53,146 bases of DNA from Seminavis robusta (taxonomy: Eukaryota > Bacillariophyta > Bacillariophyceae > Naviculales > Naviculaceae): positions 1 to 53,146 of the forward strand of contig CAICTM010000681.1 of the NCBI GenBank assembly GCA_903772945.1, in the 5' to 3' direction. The translations under genes were made by a program, and so were the position numbers. Every line of letters starts with the position of its first letter. Positions within the stretch are counted from its first letter, which is position 1. Below, one piece after another: positions 9,265 to 19,922 of this stretch. The notes under the pieces are model-generated. The model had not been told where the DNA came from. It ran no database searches and saw only the letters and a list, made by a program, of their open reading frames with translations.

Positions 9265-10435
9265 GGAATTGCTGGAACGGCTGCAGTCATGTAGCAATGA
9301 TTCCATTTGCTTTTGTATTCACAGTTCCAAGACAGGACGAATCATTAGTAAGTCTGTATCAGAACTGAGTCATCGGCAATGTCCAGGAATGGCGACGAGG
9401 ATGAATCCAGAGACAATGGTGGTACCGCTACCCGCTTGGGCAGTCCGCGTTCCAAGCCTCTAAGTGCCTCCCTGCAAACCGGCGTGCATGGCAAGTGGAC
9501 CCCAGCTGGTTCTCTTTGCCAGCGAAATCTCTGAATTGGAAGAAGCTCCCAAAGAGGAGTCGCCCCCTACCGAACGAAACCAACCAGGCTCGTTATAGTG
9601 AAGTCCGGGGAAGTATCTGTGGATGAGGCGTAGAGCACGGTAGCAGAGTAGCACTTTTGAAACAGTGTAAACTGCTCAATTTCCAATAGAGACTAGCTAG
9701 CTAGCGTTTGCTCATCGCGTATGTATCCTCATCGTCTGTTTGTGGTCGCATTTGGGCTCCTCGCAGCATCCATCGTCCTGCACTATCCACTTTGAAAGGG
9801 TCTAATGTCTAATAAGGAAACGACAAAAGAACTGATTAAAGCAAAATTTTAGCCAAAAAGTCGAGCCCGTCCAAGCTGTTGGTGACAGGCAGATGGAGGA
9901 CTCCATTCATGGACTCGAAACGACTCGAGCGCTACGACTGAACCACAAGGGAATCTTCAAGGTCGCCGAGCATTGCCACGAACAGGAGGTCTGTTTTTAA
10001 AAAAGCATGTTGGGCTTCGGTCAACAAGGTAGCAGCCGGTAGAAACATGGGATCTGCTGTGTTGTGTCAGGGTCTCATAGTACCAGTACGTAGTCTCCTT
10101 ACTTCCTCTTGATCTCCGTGCTCGACATCCATCCTCTGCTATGCGCTGAGACTTGTGGATGGGTTGTTCGTCCTGGGTTCCTGGCTTCATCACGGATCCA
10201 TTTTTCGAGTCACAGATGTGACTGGCTCAAGCGCATCTTTCGCACTTGCGTCTTTTGAGCGGAACCTCGGATGACTTCAAGAAGAACGACGACAGCCGCT
10301 TTATCGCTGGATTGCATGCTCTACAATTAATGATCTGCCATCGGCTATTCATTCTGGTAGCTGTCATAGCTCCTTGACTGGACCCATACGAGGGTCTCAT
10401 TGTGGGAAGTAAAGAAATCAAGTAGCTATATTGAG
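9265..10435. other. Intergenic spacer; possible extra 3' exon of the GPCR-like gene at its start
   Basis: 9265-9600 has coding-looking patches, such as EELLERLQSC in frame 2 and SKPLSASLQTGVHGKWTPAG at about 9448-9507 in the GPCR frame, plus a GTAAGT at about 9350. I could not build a convincing splice model. The rest holds a CTAGCTAGCTAG run near 9690 and no recognisable gene. Confidence 0.4.
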
Positions 10436-13400
10436 ATGATGTACCGAAGCAAAGCCAAGGGGCATGGGAGCGATGTGGACAATAACAAGGCCAAGACGAG
10501 TCCTCCACCCAAGCTGAATAATGGAGGAAGCAAGGGCAAGAGACGAGGGCACATGATGGACTCTCCGCCCATGACGGGGATGGAGTACTTTATCTACGTG
10601 TGTACCATTCTGTTTGTCTGTGTCTTTGGAGTCATGCAAGGAGTCTTTCTCTACAAGCTTCACGTCTACGAAGCGTCCTTTGATGCCGAACAACAAACCA
10701 AGCCACCCGAAGATGGCGCCACTAATCCAGCAGTAGCACAGCAACAGCAACAGCAACAATCACAACAAGTCGCCATTTCCAGCAGTGGAAATGTCTTGGA
10801 ATTTGTACCAATTTCCAATCGACAACGAATGCTGCAATTTGCCAATGCTACACACAAACAATACGAGTCGACGCCGGCAGGAAGTTGGCCACCACTGGAT
10901 GCACTGGTGGACACCAAGGAGAACAAGGTGATTGGGAATCCTCAGTTTTTGCTTGATGTGGCCATTCTCGGATTTGAAAAGGCCGGCACGTATACCATGA
11001 AACTCATTTTGAATGGACACAAGGAAACCGATGGAAAACTCGCCGAGAATATCGACCTCTATAACAATCAACCCCATCAGTTTGTCATTGGTCTCTACGA
11101 TCATCATCCCAATCAAGACTTTGTCCGATTCTATGTCAACAATTGGGATATCTATCAACCCTGTAGTCTCAGAAATATACACACCTACTTTTCAGAAACC
11201 AAATTCATCATTACCATCAGACATCCAGTCAGATTTGTAAGTACCCACTCAACACAACTCAACACATAGGCTTGCTTTTCTATTGATCAATCTCACCCAC
11301 TCGCTTTCTGCTTCTTGGTTTGTTTATTATTATTACCATTTGATTGTGGATGCTTTCCATGCATACAGTTCGAATCTGTCTACAATGCCCGCATTCAAAA
11401 TGTCCCGGATCCCAACAAACCAATACCCACGCCACACGAACGCATTGGATTTTGCCGCGTCCATGACAATTCCTGTTGTACCGATCATGCACATCTCGCA
11501 CTGTGGCTCTACAAACTTGGGAAAACTGTCAATATGCCACAAGGATCCGAAATTGAAGAAATCATCAAAAACACCCATGCTTACGAAGCCAACGTGACGA
11601 CATTGCCAACCAAAAACAAGGTATTCCTCGTCGAAACATCGCAACTTGTCGATCAAGATTGGTTCCGACAAGAACAATTGCTGCAAGATCTACAAGCCTT
11701 TCTTGGATTACAACATCCCTTTACCAATGGCATTCCACCACCCCATCCGGCCGCCCGCAAATCCGATCAAGACATTCGTGACAAGCGCAAAATTGATATC
11801 TGCCATTCCGAATATGACAATTTACGAGAAGAACTCATGCAGGGAGCCCGAGAGAGTTCGATATGGTTGCGCGAACGATTTCTTAAATCCAAAGATGTCT
11901 TTACCACGTCACCGGAATTCTTGGAAAAGGCATTACTCAGTTGGATGGACGATCCCTGTGACAAAAAAATCCGAAAGGATGATTTGTTTGATACCCGCAC
12001 CATTGAACAGGAAATTCCCTTTGTGCCGTCCACTACGAAAAAGGCCGCGGTCCAGGTCTTTTCACCGGGATCACTCAAGAAATACGATACCAGTGAAACC
12101 TGGCCGCCACTCGCTGCAGTCGTCAATGGCGACCGAGAACTCATTGCCGATCCACAGTTTTTATTGGATTTTGCCATTATTGGAATTGAAAAATGTGGGA
12201 CGTCGACGCTCATGAAATGGCTTGGAGGACATTCGGAAGTACAGTGTTTTCAACAGGAAGAACCAAGTCTGTTTATGAATCAACCGGGGGTGTTGGCGAA
12301 ACGATTGTACAAGGTCTTTCCCGGTGAACAGTTCAAACGGGGATACAAGAATCCCATTGATCTCTTTCAGCCATGTGTTTTGCGGAACTTTCAAGAAGTC
12401 TTTCCGGAAACCAAGTTGATTTTGACGATTCGTCATCCGGTTCGTTATGTAAGTTTGTGTGTCTGTGTGTCGGCCAAGATAGGTAATGAAGTTGTGTATG
12501 GTGCTTGTGTTGTTGTGTCTGACGATGGTTTGACATTCTTTCCCACATTCGATGACGCTTTGGCTCGATCATTTCGATGCAATGATCGTCCTCCGCTTTT
12601 TCGTTTCCTGCTTCCAGTTCGAGTCGTTACACAACTTTCGCATCCAGAATCTACCGGATCCAAATGATGAGTTTACACCTCCTCTGGAACGAATCGGTAT
12701 CTGCAACCAATACTCGCAGGGTCTCTGTACCGACCATGCGCACTTTGCACTTTGGATCTATCGGTTGGGTAAAACTATTGACATGCCCAAGACAGATATT
12801 CAACGCAAAATCATTGACACTCATCCATGGGAAGCCAATCACTACACTTACCCATCCACCAACAAAGTATTCCTAGTCGAAATGTCACAGTTGCAAGACA
12901 ATGACCCCGAACGCACCGAAGCGCTGAAACAAGACTTGGCCACCTTTTTGGAACTCAAGCATACGTTTGATCAGGAGGCACCGCACTTTGTCCCTGGAAT
13001 GAAGTGGTCCGCCGAGTCCCAGGCGATTCGAGACAGTCGTAAGATTGACATCTGCGAAGATCAGTATCGTCCCTTGCGAGCCGAGCTCATGAAGGGTGCT
13101 AGAGAAACGTCTCTTTGGATCACAACCTTTTTTTTGGCATCGAAGGACGTCTTCATTTCATCACCCGAGTTCTTTGATCAGGCAATGAAGGCGTGGATGA
13201 ATGACCCCTGCGAGGACGAGTCGCAGAAGGATCCTCGGTCCATGTCAAATTGGCCTCGTCTCAACGCACTGGTCAATGACGATCTGAAGATCATTGGTGA
13301 CCCGCAGTTCTTGCTAGACTTTGCCATTATCGGAGTTGAGAAATGTGGTACGTAAAAGATGAACTGCTGAGATGTTCAAATTGTCGTTGCTTCGTGCCGA

Positions 13401-14491
13401 GATGACTCGATCTTACAGTACAGAGCTTTTGCCGCCCATTAGGAACGTCAACTCTGATGGTGTGGCTTGGAGCGCATCCCGAAGTGCAATGCCCACAGGA
13501 AGAGAACTACAGCTTGATGCACGAAACTCCGGGTCAGTTAGTCCAGGACATGTATGCGCAGGCACCATACGAGGACTATAAGCGTGGCTACAAGAACCCG
13601 TTGGATCTGTTCTACCCAGGCTCCGCCATGAAGTACATTGATCAGTACTTCCCCAAAACGAAACTCATTGTTACTCTTCGTCATCCTATTCGCTACGTAA
13701 GTGGTTGGTTGTACTGATGCCCCACTCTGTAGTCAAGGTTGGATAGGGCTCACACTCCTTTTTCTGGCTTCTGCTACTATACACTTTAGTTTGAGTCCCT
13801 CTACAACTTTAGGATTCAAAATCACAATCAGGGTAACTGGAACCGATCGCACATTGCCACGCCGATCGAGAGGATTGGTCCTTGCGTTGGTCAAGCCGGT
13901 GATGGGTGTACAGAGCATGCTCACTTTGGACTGTGGCTCTACAGACTCGGGAAAACGCTCTCGCTCCCAGAGACAGAGACCGAAAAGAAGCTTTATGAGA
14001 AACATCCAGATGGAACGAGAAAGGAAAAGCCCAAGGCAATGCAGAACGAAGTTTTCTTGTGTGAAATGACGCAATTCGCTGACAAAGACCCTGTTCGATC
14101 CGAGCGTCTCAAGAACGATCTTCGGGATTACCTTGGCCTCACCAAGAATTTCAACTCGTCTGCTCCTCACAAAGTACCTGGCAAGAAGTGGACTCCGGAG
14201 ATCCAAGCAGTCAGAGATAGCTTCAAAATCGACATTTGCGACGAAAAATGGATCAAACTGCGTGAGGCTCTGATGCAGGGGGCTCGTGAAACGTCATTGT
14301 GGATTCGTGAGAGCTTTATGAAGTCGCCGGATGTGCATTTTTCCTCTCCCGACTTTTTAAACAAAGCCTTTGAGAATTGGATGGATGACCCATGTGATAA
14401 CGAAGAAGAAAACTTGAAATACCGAGAAAATCTTGCCAAGGAAAGAGGAGAGGGCGTGCGGGAGGAGGTTGCTCATTTCAAGTGGGGTTGA
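10436..14491 (+). CDS. Triple-domain sulfotransferase, type II membrane protein
   Basis: Five exons (10436-11236, 11369-12448, 12618-13347, 13443-13696, 13790-14491) with GT-AG introns give one 1188-residue frame. A basic N-terminus and a single membrane segment (about 50-73) suggest a Golgi type II protein. Then come three sulfotransferase domains of the carbohydrate (heparan-sulfate 3-O) style, which move sulfate from PAPS to a sugar. The 5'-phosphosulfate loops are at 179-187 (GFEKAGTYT), 539-547 (GIEKCGTST) and 869-874 plus exon 4 (EKCG-TST). The 3'-phosphate loops are R262-F267, R622-Y627 and R950-Y955, each followed by FES(V/L)YN-type sequence. Each domain also repeats KIDIC and (G)ARE(T/S)S(L/I)W blocks. 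Sulfotransferases normally have one domain of 300-400 residues. Domain 1 has a changed loop (Cys to Ala, Ser to Tyr) but keeps Lys182. Domain boundaries fall inside exons 2 and 3, so this is not three adjacent genes. Joins are by eye. Confidence 0.85.
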
Positions 14492-17400
14492 GCGTGGAAT
14501 GATGAATCTATGCGCCCCCTACGGTACCCATATGGTGCGATGTGCCTGGAATTCAGCCTACAAAAAAGTCTCCGCCGACACCACTGGACGACCATGACAA
14601 GAGGATAGACATGTAGAGTGATTGTTATAATAGAATAGAGGTGCCCTGCACCACCCACTGTTAGTGTAGGAGTTGACGGAGCGACAGCAGTATTAAATTA
14701 GCTCTGAAACGCACCAAAAATTGGCTGAAAATGAGTTCTTCTTTCTCGTGTCGCCGGGGACTTGTTGCCGACGATCCTGTTGCCGTTGCCATGGTCGTCT
14801 CATCTTTAATCCCCTCTCTGAATGAAAGGATTCGATTCGTCAACGTGAAGAGATTGCGCTCGGTGTGTTTGATAGTGCTCCTGCCGTATGTTGCTTGAGT
14901 TTGAGCTTTCAAGCTTCTTCACCCATGCTAGCTAGTTCTTCCTGGATAAGAAAGCGTGTCGGTGTGCACTGCGTAGAAAACCGTCAGTTGGCTCTTCATC
15001 TCAGCCAGTGTACCAATTATATGGACATCTCCAAAGCCTCCTTTCGGTCAGTCTTGGAAATAATGGCTGCTTCCTTGACGCCTGCTTCGACATGATGTTT
15101 TGATACAACGTAGCGAGAGAACGTTTGTTCCTTCTTCAACTGATCCGGAGACCAAGCCAGACCTCTCAAGCGACAGTTGTAGCTAGTGCTAGCTAGTGTA
15201 GAATATTGTGTTCTTCCAGTTCCACAAAGGATTGAATAAATTCGTAGAAGATGCTGAGTTGTGGTTGAGTTGATAGTACCGTCGTGGACTTCCGCTGTGG
15301 TACCGGCAGGTTCAAAGACCGAAGAGTAGATAATCCATACCGTTACTGGTAGTAGCCATTCCTTATCAGTGGAAGTCTTCGCGTCGTTGTGGTCGCTCAT
15401 CGATTGATCCGTCCTGCCGCTGTCGAGGCGTCGCTCGTTGCATTAATAAAATGAAAGAAAGAAGCGTCATGGTCGCTCCGCGGAAAAGCAGGTCAATCCG
15501 TCGCCGCCGCTAGCTAGAACAAGAGCCGCCGACAGAACAAGAGGGGAGGGGCTGGTGGATTGCTACTAGTAGAGATTGCTGTCATGATGTGAAGAAGTTG
15601 TGAGCATGGGCAAGTAACTTTATATATTCCAAAAAAAAAAAACTTTACTGACTTTATAATAGCAAATCACGTGATCGCAAATTGCTTCCACGTGGAAGCT
15701 GCAGAGGTGCCACCAATACGCGCGGGGGCCGAATAGAAGAGAATCGATTGAATGAATGCTTCAATCGAATCGAATGGCCAGTGAGTCGAACGAGTCGAAT
15801 GATAATCGAAACCTCAATCATGTTTTGCTTGCACGGGAGTTCCATCGAAGCCTCTACGGCTGTACGGGTACGAGTACTAGCTAGCTAGTGAGCGCCCCAC
15901 ACAAGAAATCGAATCCAATACATGTAGAAGCCATTTATTTGCTCAGCCATCTGCCCACATTCCCGAGATCCCCGCTTTAGGTACATGTTGTAATGGCTTA
16001 CCTCTTGTACTGGTAGCACTCGCAGCTACGCAGCTACATGTAGCTACCGGTACTAGGTAGTCTAGCTATAAACAAACGGAACGATTCGATTCGATTCGAT
16101 TCATCTTCGCAACTTCGCAACCGTGCTTGGCCACCCAGTGGATGCCTTTGGACTTGCGAAGAAGAGCCGTACCGCAAGAACTACCGGTAGAATGGAGGCG
16201 ACCAAGAAGCAACCCGTGCAGAATTTGTGGCTTACCAACTACGTGTACATGTAGCTAGCTATTAATAGTGTGTTCTTTATGCAGCTTCGTGCTATTTCTT
16301 GATGGATATGGCCGGCAGCGCTGGCACCGCCAAATGCATCTTGTGATGCTCTCTTGGACGTCTGCTCCGCGCTACATACAGATCATGTAGCTACGGTAGC
16401 TAGAAGGAAGTTGGCAAAGGTCGCAATACGGGTACTGGTGTAGTGGTACTAGTAGGTCGAGCGGAGAGCGAGGACCCTATCCGCTTACCAGCCTGGAAGA
16501 CAGTTTTAGAAGGGTAGATAAGGTAAGTTTAGGCTTAATGATAATTTGTACTTATCATTTTTACATGTATATACAAAATTATATTTATCGCAACTACCTG
16601 ATTTCCAAAGTTGTCTCCACAGAACCACTGGTACGGTACCGTACTGGGCGCTGGCCCCATGGCTACATACATGTACCACTATTAATACTACATTTAGTAC
16701 TCCGTAGTGCTCCTCCTTTCCCGCGAAACAGGTCACCCGGTAACAATCAAATAATTCAGCAAAAGTGAGAGTTAATCCAAAAGACTGACGGTACGATACT
16801 TACTCAGTAGAGTATGGTATTTGAGTGCTTGTCTGTACCAGCAAATGACTCAAACAGCTCTCACAGGGATCAATAAACATGATACCAGTACTCGAGCACT
16901 CTATCTAGTACAGCAAAAATGAAAGACATATGCCAGTGACTTAGTGGAATTAGAAACCATGACCGAATTACATATGCCCATGACTTAGTGGAATTAGAAA
17001 CCATGACCGCTTTGGATTTGTGCTTTTTGTAAAATCGGTTCTGCAGTGTTCCACAGGCATGAGCCCTCAAGAAGTCTCGCGAAGCGCTACAAAAAGAGCT
17101 AGTAAAATTACTAGAGTTGGCACAAAGAGTTCACAGAAAGGCATATCTCCTTTAATTCACACAGTTGAGGAAAACGGGCATCCCTTAATGGGGCAATGCA
17201 AAAGCTTGATCACCTGAATCCTTCAGTTTTCCTGTGCACGTGGTGCACCATCCAATCCCACACAAGAACCACTTCTGTTCTCTATGTCTGCTTTAGAGTA
17301 GATTAAGTCATCTATCAGGCACCATCCTCTATCGATGCGATAGTAAAAGATTGAGCGTTAAATCTAATGACTGTTGATGCCTAACTAGCATCCTTCTCCG

Positions 17401-17759
17401 GTCTTGGGTTACGTGGGGCTTAACTATGTAACCGGCATAAGCTATGGACATTAATTCCCTGATTAATTGAGCATAAGCGGACATCGGCTTTACCATTACC
17501 TTACTAGTTCATAGTGATTGAGTGAACTGTCTCTTGATCACGTGGAGTTGCAGGACCGCGGGTTGGAGTCTACAGGAACTTGACAGTAAAGTTTATGTTG
17601 CGTAAGTTCGCGGTTACAAAAATGACGATTAGAAGTGATATTCCGATCCGTTAGTCTTGGGCAATGCTTGGCCAAAAGGTTGAGTGCACAATCCAAATCC
17701 AAAGCTCACAATTTTGGCTTTTGCAAACCAACAAAACAACCAAACAAAAAACTTTCAAG
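14492..17759. other. Gene-poor spacer with simple repeats
   Basis: I see no convincing gene. The stretch is rich in CTAGCTAG, ACATGTAGCTAC and GGTACC-type words (for example 14926-14937, 15183-15200, 15877-15890, 16243-16262), a poly-A run at about 15630-15641, and an (ATTCG)n microsatellite at about 16082-16102. A minus-strand open frame at 15017-15400 (127 codons) has no recognisable domain and crosses CTAGCTAG runs, so I leave it out. The 3' part, about 17230-17759, is the likely promoter and 5' UTR region of the next gene. Confidence 0.5.
16926..17009. repeat. 44-bp tandem duplication
   Basis: The block starting ACATATGCC and ending CCATGACCG(AATT) occurs at 16926-16969 and again from 16970 to about 17009, nearly identical. 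It is apparently a recent local duplication. Confidence 0.8.
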
Positions 17760-18755
17760 ATGCTTCGATTTGTTTTCTTCTCCCTATTTCTGGCCTCAGT
17801 CGCCAACATGGCCTCTGCCGACTGCCCTCCATACGGCGTCCAGCTCGGCACCAACTACCCGGACAACTACATCCGCAAGTGCTCTGAAGAGGATTTTGCC
17901 GTCATGGCCAGGCTGCTTCACGCCATTATCGAAGCCGATGTCATCATCTCAGGTGTTGATGACTTTGCTCCCTACATGGAACCAACGGAGGAGTACTATG
18001 CCCCAGGGACTATCATTGACCACACCGGACAAATGGCGCAGCTCCCTGACCCCGAGACCGTCTTGGCTCACGTGACACCTGAAGACGAGATGGAGAACCT
18101 CTACTACGAAGGAACCACTCAAGTGGTGGACATCAGCGAAGCTCCCTCCACCTCTCCTTCTATTTCTCCAACTGATTCTCCAACCACCTCTCCTTCTATC
18201 TCTCCATCCAAGGCTCCAACATCCTCTCCATCGACCTCGCCTTCTGGATCTCCCACAACCGACGGTCGTCGGTTGCAGGAAGTCGAAGTGGTGGAAGAGG
18301 GAATGTGGTTTCCATTTGGCACATTCAAAGACGGAGGACAGCCATCGGACTTTTCCCCCGAGACTGCACAAAGGCGCCTTCCGTCAATCGACTGCCCAAC
18401 CAAGGATGAAGGATGCAACTACAGTGGCTGCTGCATTTTTTGCCCCGAGGTCTGCAAAAGACGTCGTCTTGAAGGTGAAACTGTGGAGGATGCAAAGCTT
18501 CGAGGAAACCGCAAACTTTTCAACGCGGCCAAGCACGCCTTTACAGGGACTGAAACTCAAAAGTCGTATGAACGCAAGGTTCGGGCTATGGAAAGGCGTG
18601 TCTCCAAGGCATTGACCAAAAAATTCCGATTCCTGGCCATGACAGAACGCATCCCCTGTCTGGGAAACTTTTGGGAAATCCAGATCGATTTCGTCACTGA
18701 ACTGGATCTGTACTACGCCGAATTCTTTGACGAGGACACCGCCGCAAGACAATAA
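17760..18755 (+). CDS. Secreted Ser-Pro-rich protein of unknown function
   Basis: 331 residues starting at the ATG at 17760. The open frame extends upstream, but this Met is followed by a typical signal peptide (MLRFVFFSLFLASVANMASA, cleavage before DCPP). An acidic region follows, then about 35 residues of Ser-Pro/Thr repeats (SPSISPTDSPTTSPSISPSK and more, about 134-168) of the kind common in diatom wall and secreted proteins. A GRRLQE sequence follows the repeats and RRLP and RRLE occur later; such dibasic sites may be processed. A Cys-rich patch (CNYSGCCIFCPEVC) and a basic C-terminal half follow. I do not recognise a catalytic domain. An extracellular or frustule-associated role is plausible from the signal peptide and repeats only. 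Confidence 0.8.
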   Translation: MLRFVFFSLFLASVANMASADCPPYGVQLGTNYPDNYIRKCSEEDFAVMARLLHAIIEADVIISGVDDFAPYMEPTEEYYAPGTIIDHTGQMAQLPDPETVLAHVTPEDEMENLYYEGTTQVVDISEAPSTSPSISPTDSPTTSPSISPSKAPTSSPSTSPSGSPTTDGRRLQEVEVVEEGMWFPFGTFKDGGQPSDFSPETAQRRLPSIDCPTKDEGCNYSGCCIFCPEVCKRRRLEGETVEDAKLRGNRKLFNAAKHAFTGTETQKSYERKVRAMERRVSKALTKKFRFLAMTERIPCLGNFWEIQIDFVTELDLYYAEFFDEDTAARQ

Positions 18756-19922
18756 GGCCAGCCAATGGCTACATCAAGGGGGGACAACTAGGACGGGGTG
18801 ACGGGCGGGTTCACCCTTGTCCAATAGTGGTACTACACAATACTACCCATCAGCATCTAACTTCCAACAAGAATCCTTGCAATGTTTCATATACTACTAT
18901 ATTAGAACAATTTTATTATCAATACAGCAAACTCTTATCCGTAGCAAAACCCATGGGTGGCCTCCTGCTGGCTAGCTTCATGTATCCAGCTAGAGCTCAC
19001 AAACAAGCCAACCCCATCTTCTTGGAGCTCATTCCTGTGCAGGTTGAGGCGACCCAATCTTCGGCGAGCCCATTCATGGCGACCTAGCTAGAGTCGAGTC
19101 GGTGCGCTGCCCCACCACCAGGCCACCCAAGATGCCAAGACCAACACCAATGACACCGTCTCGGATCCCATCCCAAAAGGATCCAGTTTGTGACTCTTGT
19201 TTGGCATAATGACTCTTTGTGTTCCGTATCTTTGGATGCTAAGTCTTTAGAACACCTTTTAAAGTCCTCTCGTGATCGATCCTTAGAGATCCTCCGTCCG
19301 TCGACCCTTGCACAACCTTCTAATCCTCCCTAACCCTAAGACTTCGAATCTTTTGAATCCTAACTAGCTAGCTAGGACTACACTTCGTAGCAGAGCTGCT
19401 TGCTAGCTTGTAGTACTGTACCCAAGTGTAAAAATCATTCGTGTTAGTTCTCTTTCTAAGAATGCTGGAGGGACGCTAAAATCGATACAAGTAGCTAGGT
19501 CTACATGTATGTGCTGCTCTAAAAAAATATGCCCAACATTCCTGGCTGTTCCTTGCTTACATGGCCACAAACGTATCCAAATGGGCAAGCCACTATTGCC
19601 ACCGACTGGCATATCCAAACTACAGAGAGGGTGTCTCTATTGGTTAAACTGCTTGCTAGCTAGTAGCTAGCTGCTCTAGCTAGTAGGGGTACTATATCTG
19701 CGAAAGTGAGGTTCTTAAGAACGGGATTTTTGGTTTGGTGGCTCTGTTGGCAGGCAATCTCTAAGCGGAACCAAATTTACCCCATCCTCAGGAGGGTCCC
19801 CTCAAGCATCCGAGTGAGTGCTCAGCTTGCTGGCTGGTGATCATGGATTTCCAGATGACAAACCATCCCAAGAACCTGCAATCACTGGCTAGCTAGGTGT
19901 ATCGGGCAAAAGTGAACGTAGG
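18756..19922. other. Intergenic spacer between two convergent genes
   Basis: No convincing gene. It has CTAGCTAGCTAG runs at about 19362-19375 and 19655-19683. A minus-strand open patch at about 19087-19205 could encode a Gly/Val-rich hydrophobic stretch but lacks a supported start or exon. Confidence 0.5.

Noticed and set aside
10436..14491. Three adjacent single-domain sulfotransferase genes
   Set aside because: Each junction between domains lies inside an uninterrupted exon (exons 2 and 3), with no stop, start or spacer between domains.
15017..15400. 127-codon minus-strand open frame
   Set aside because: No domain, signal or family resemblance, and it runs through CTAGCTAG repeats typical of spacers. 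Kept only as a remark.
19087..19205. Minus-strand patch coding a Gly/Val-rich hydrophobic stretch
   Set aside because: It is short, has no supported start, and all three frames are equally plausible. It could be an exon of a lost gene but cannot be shown.
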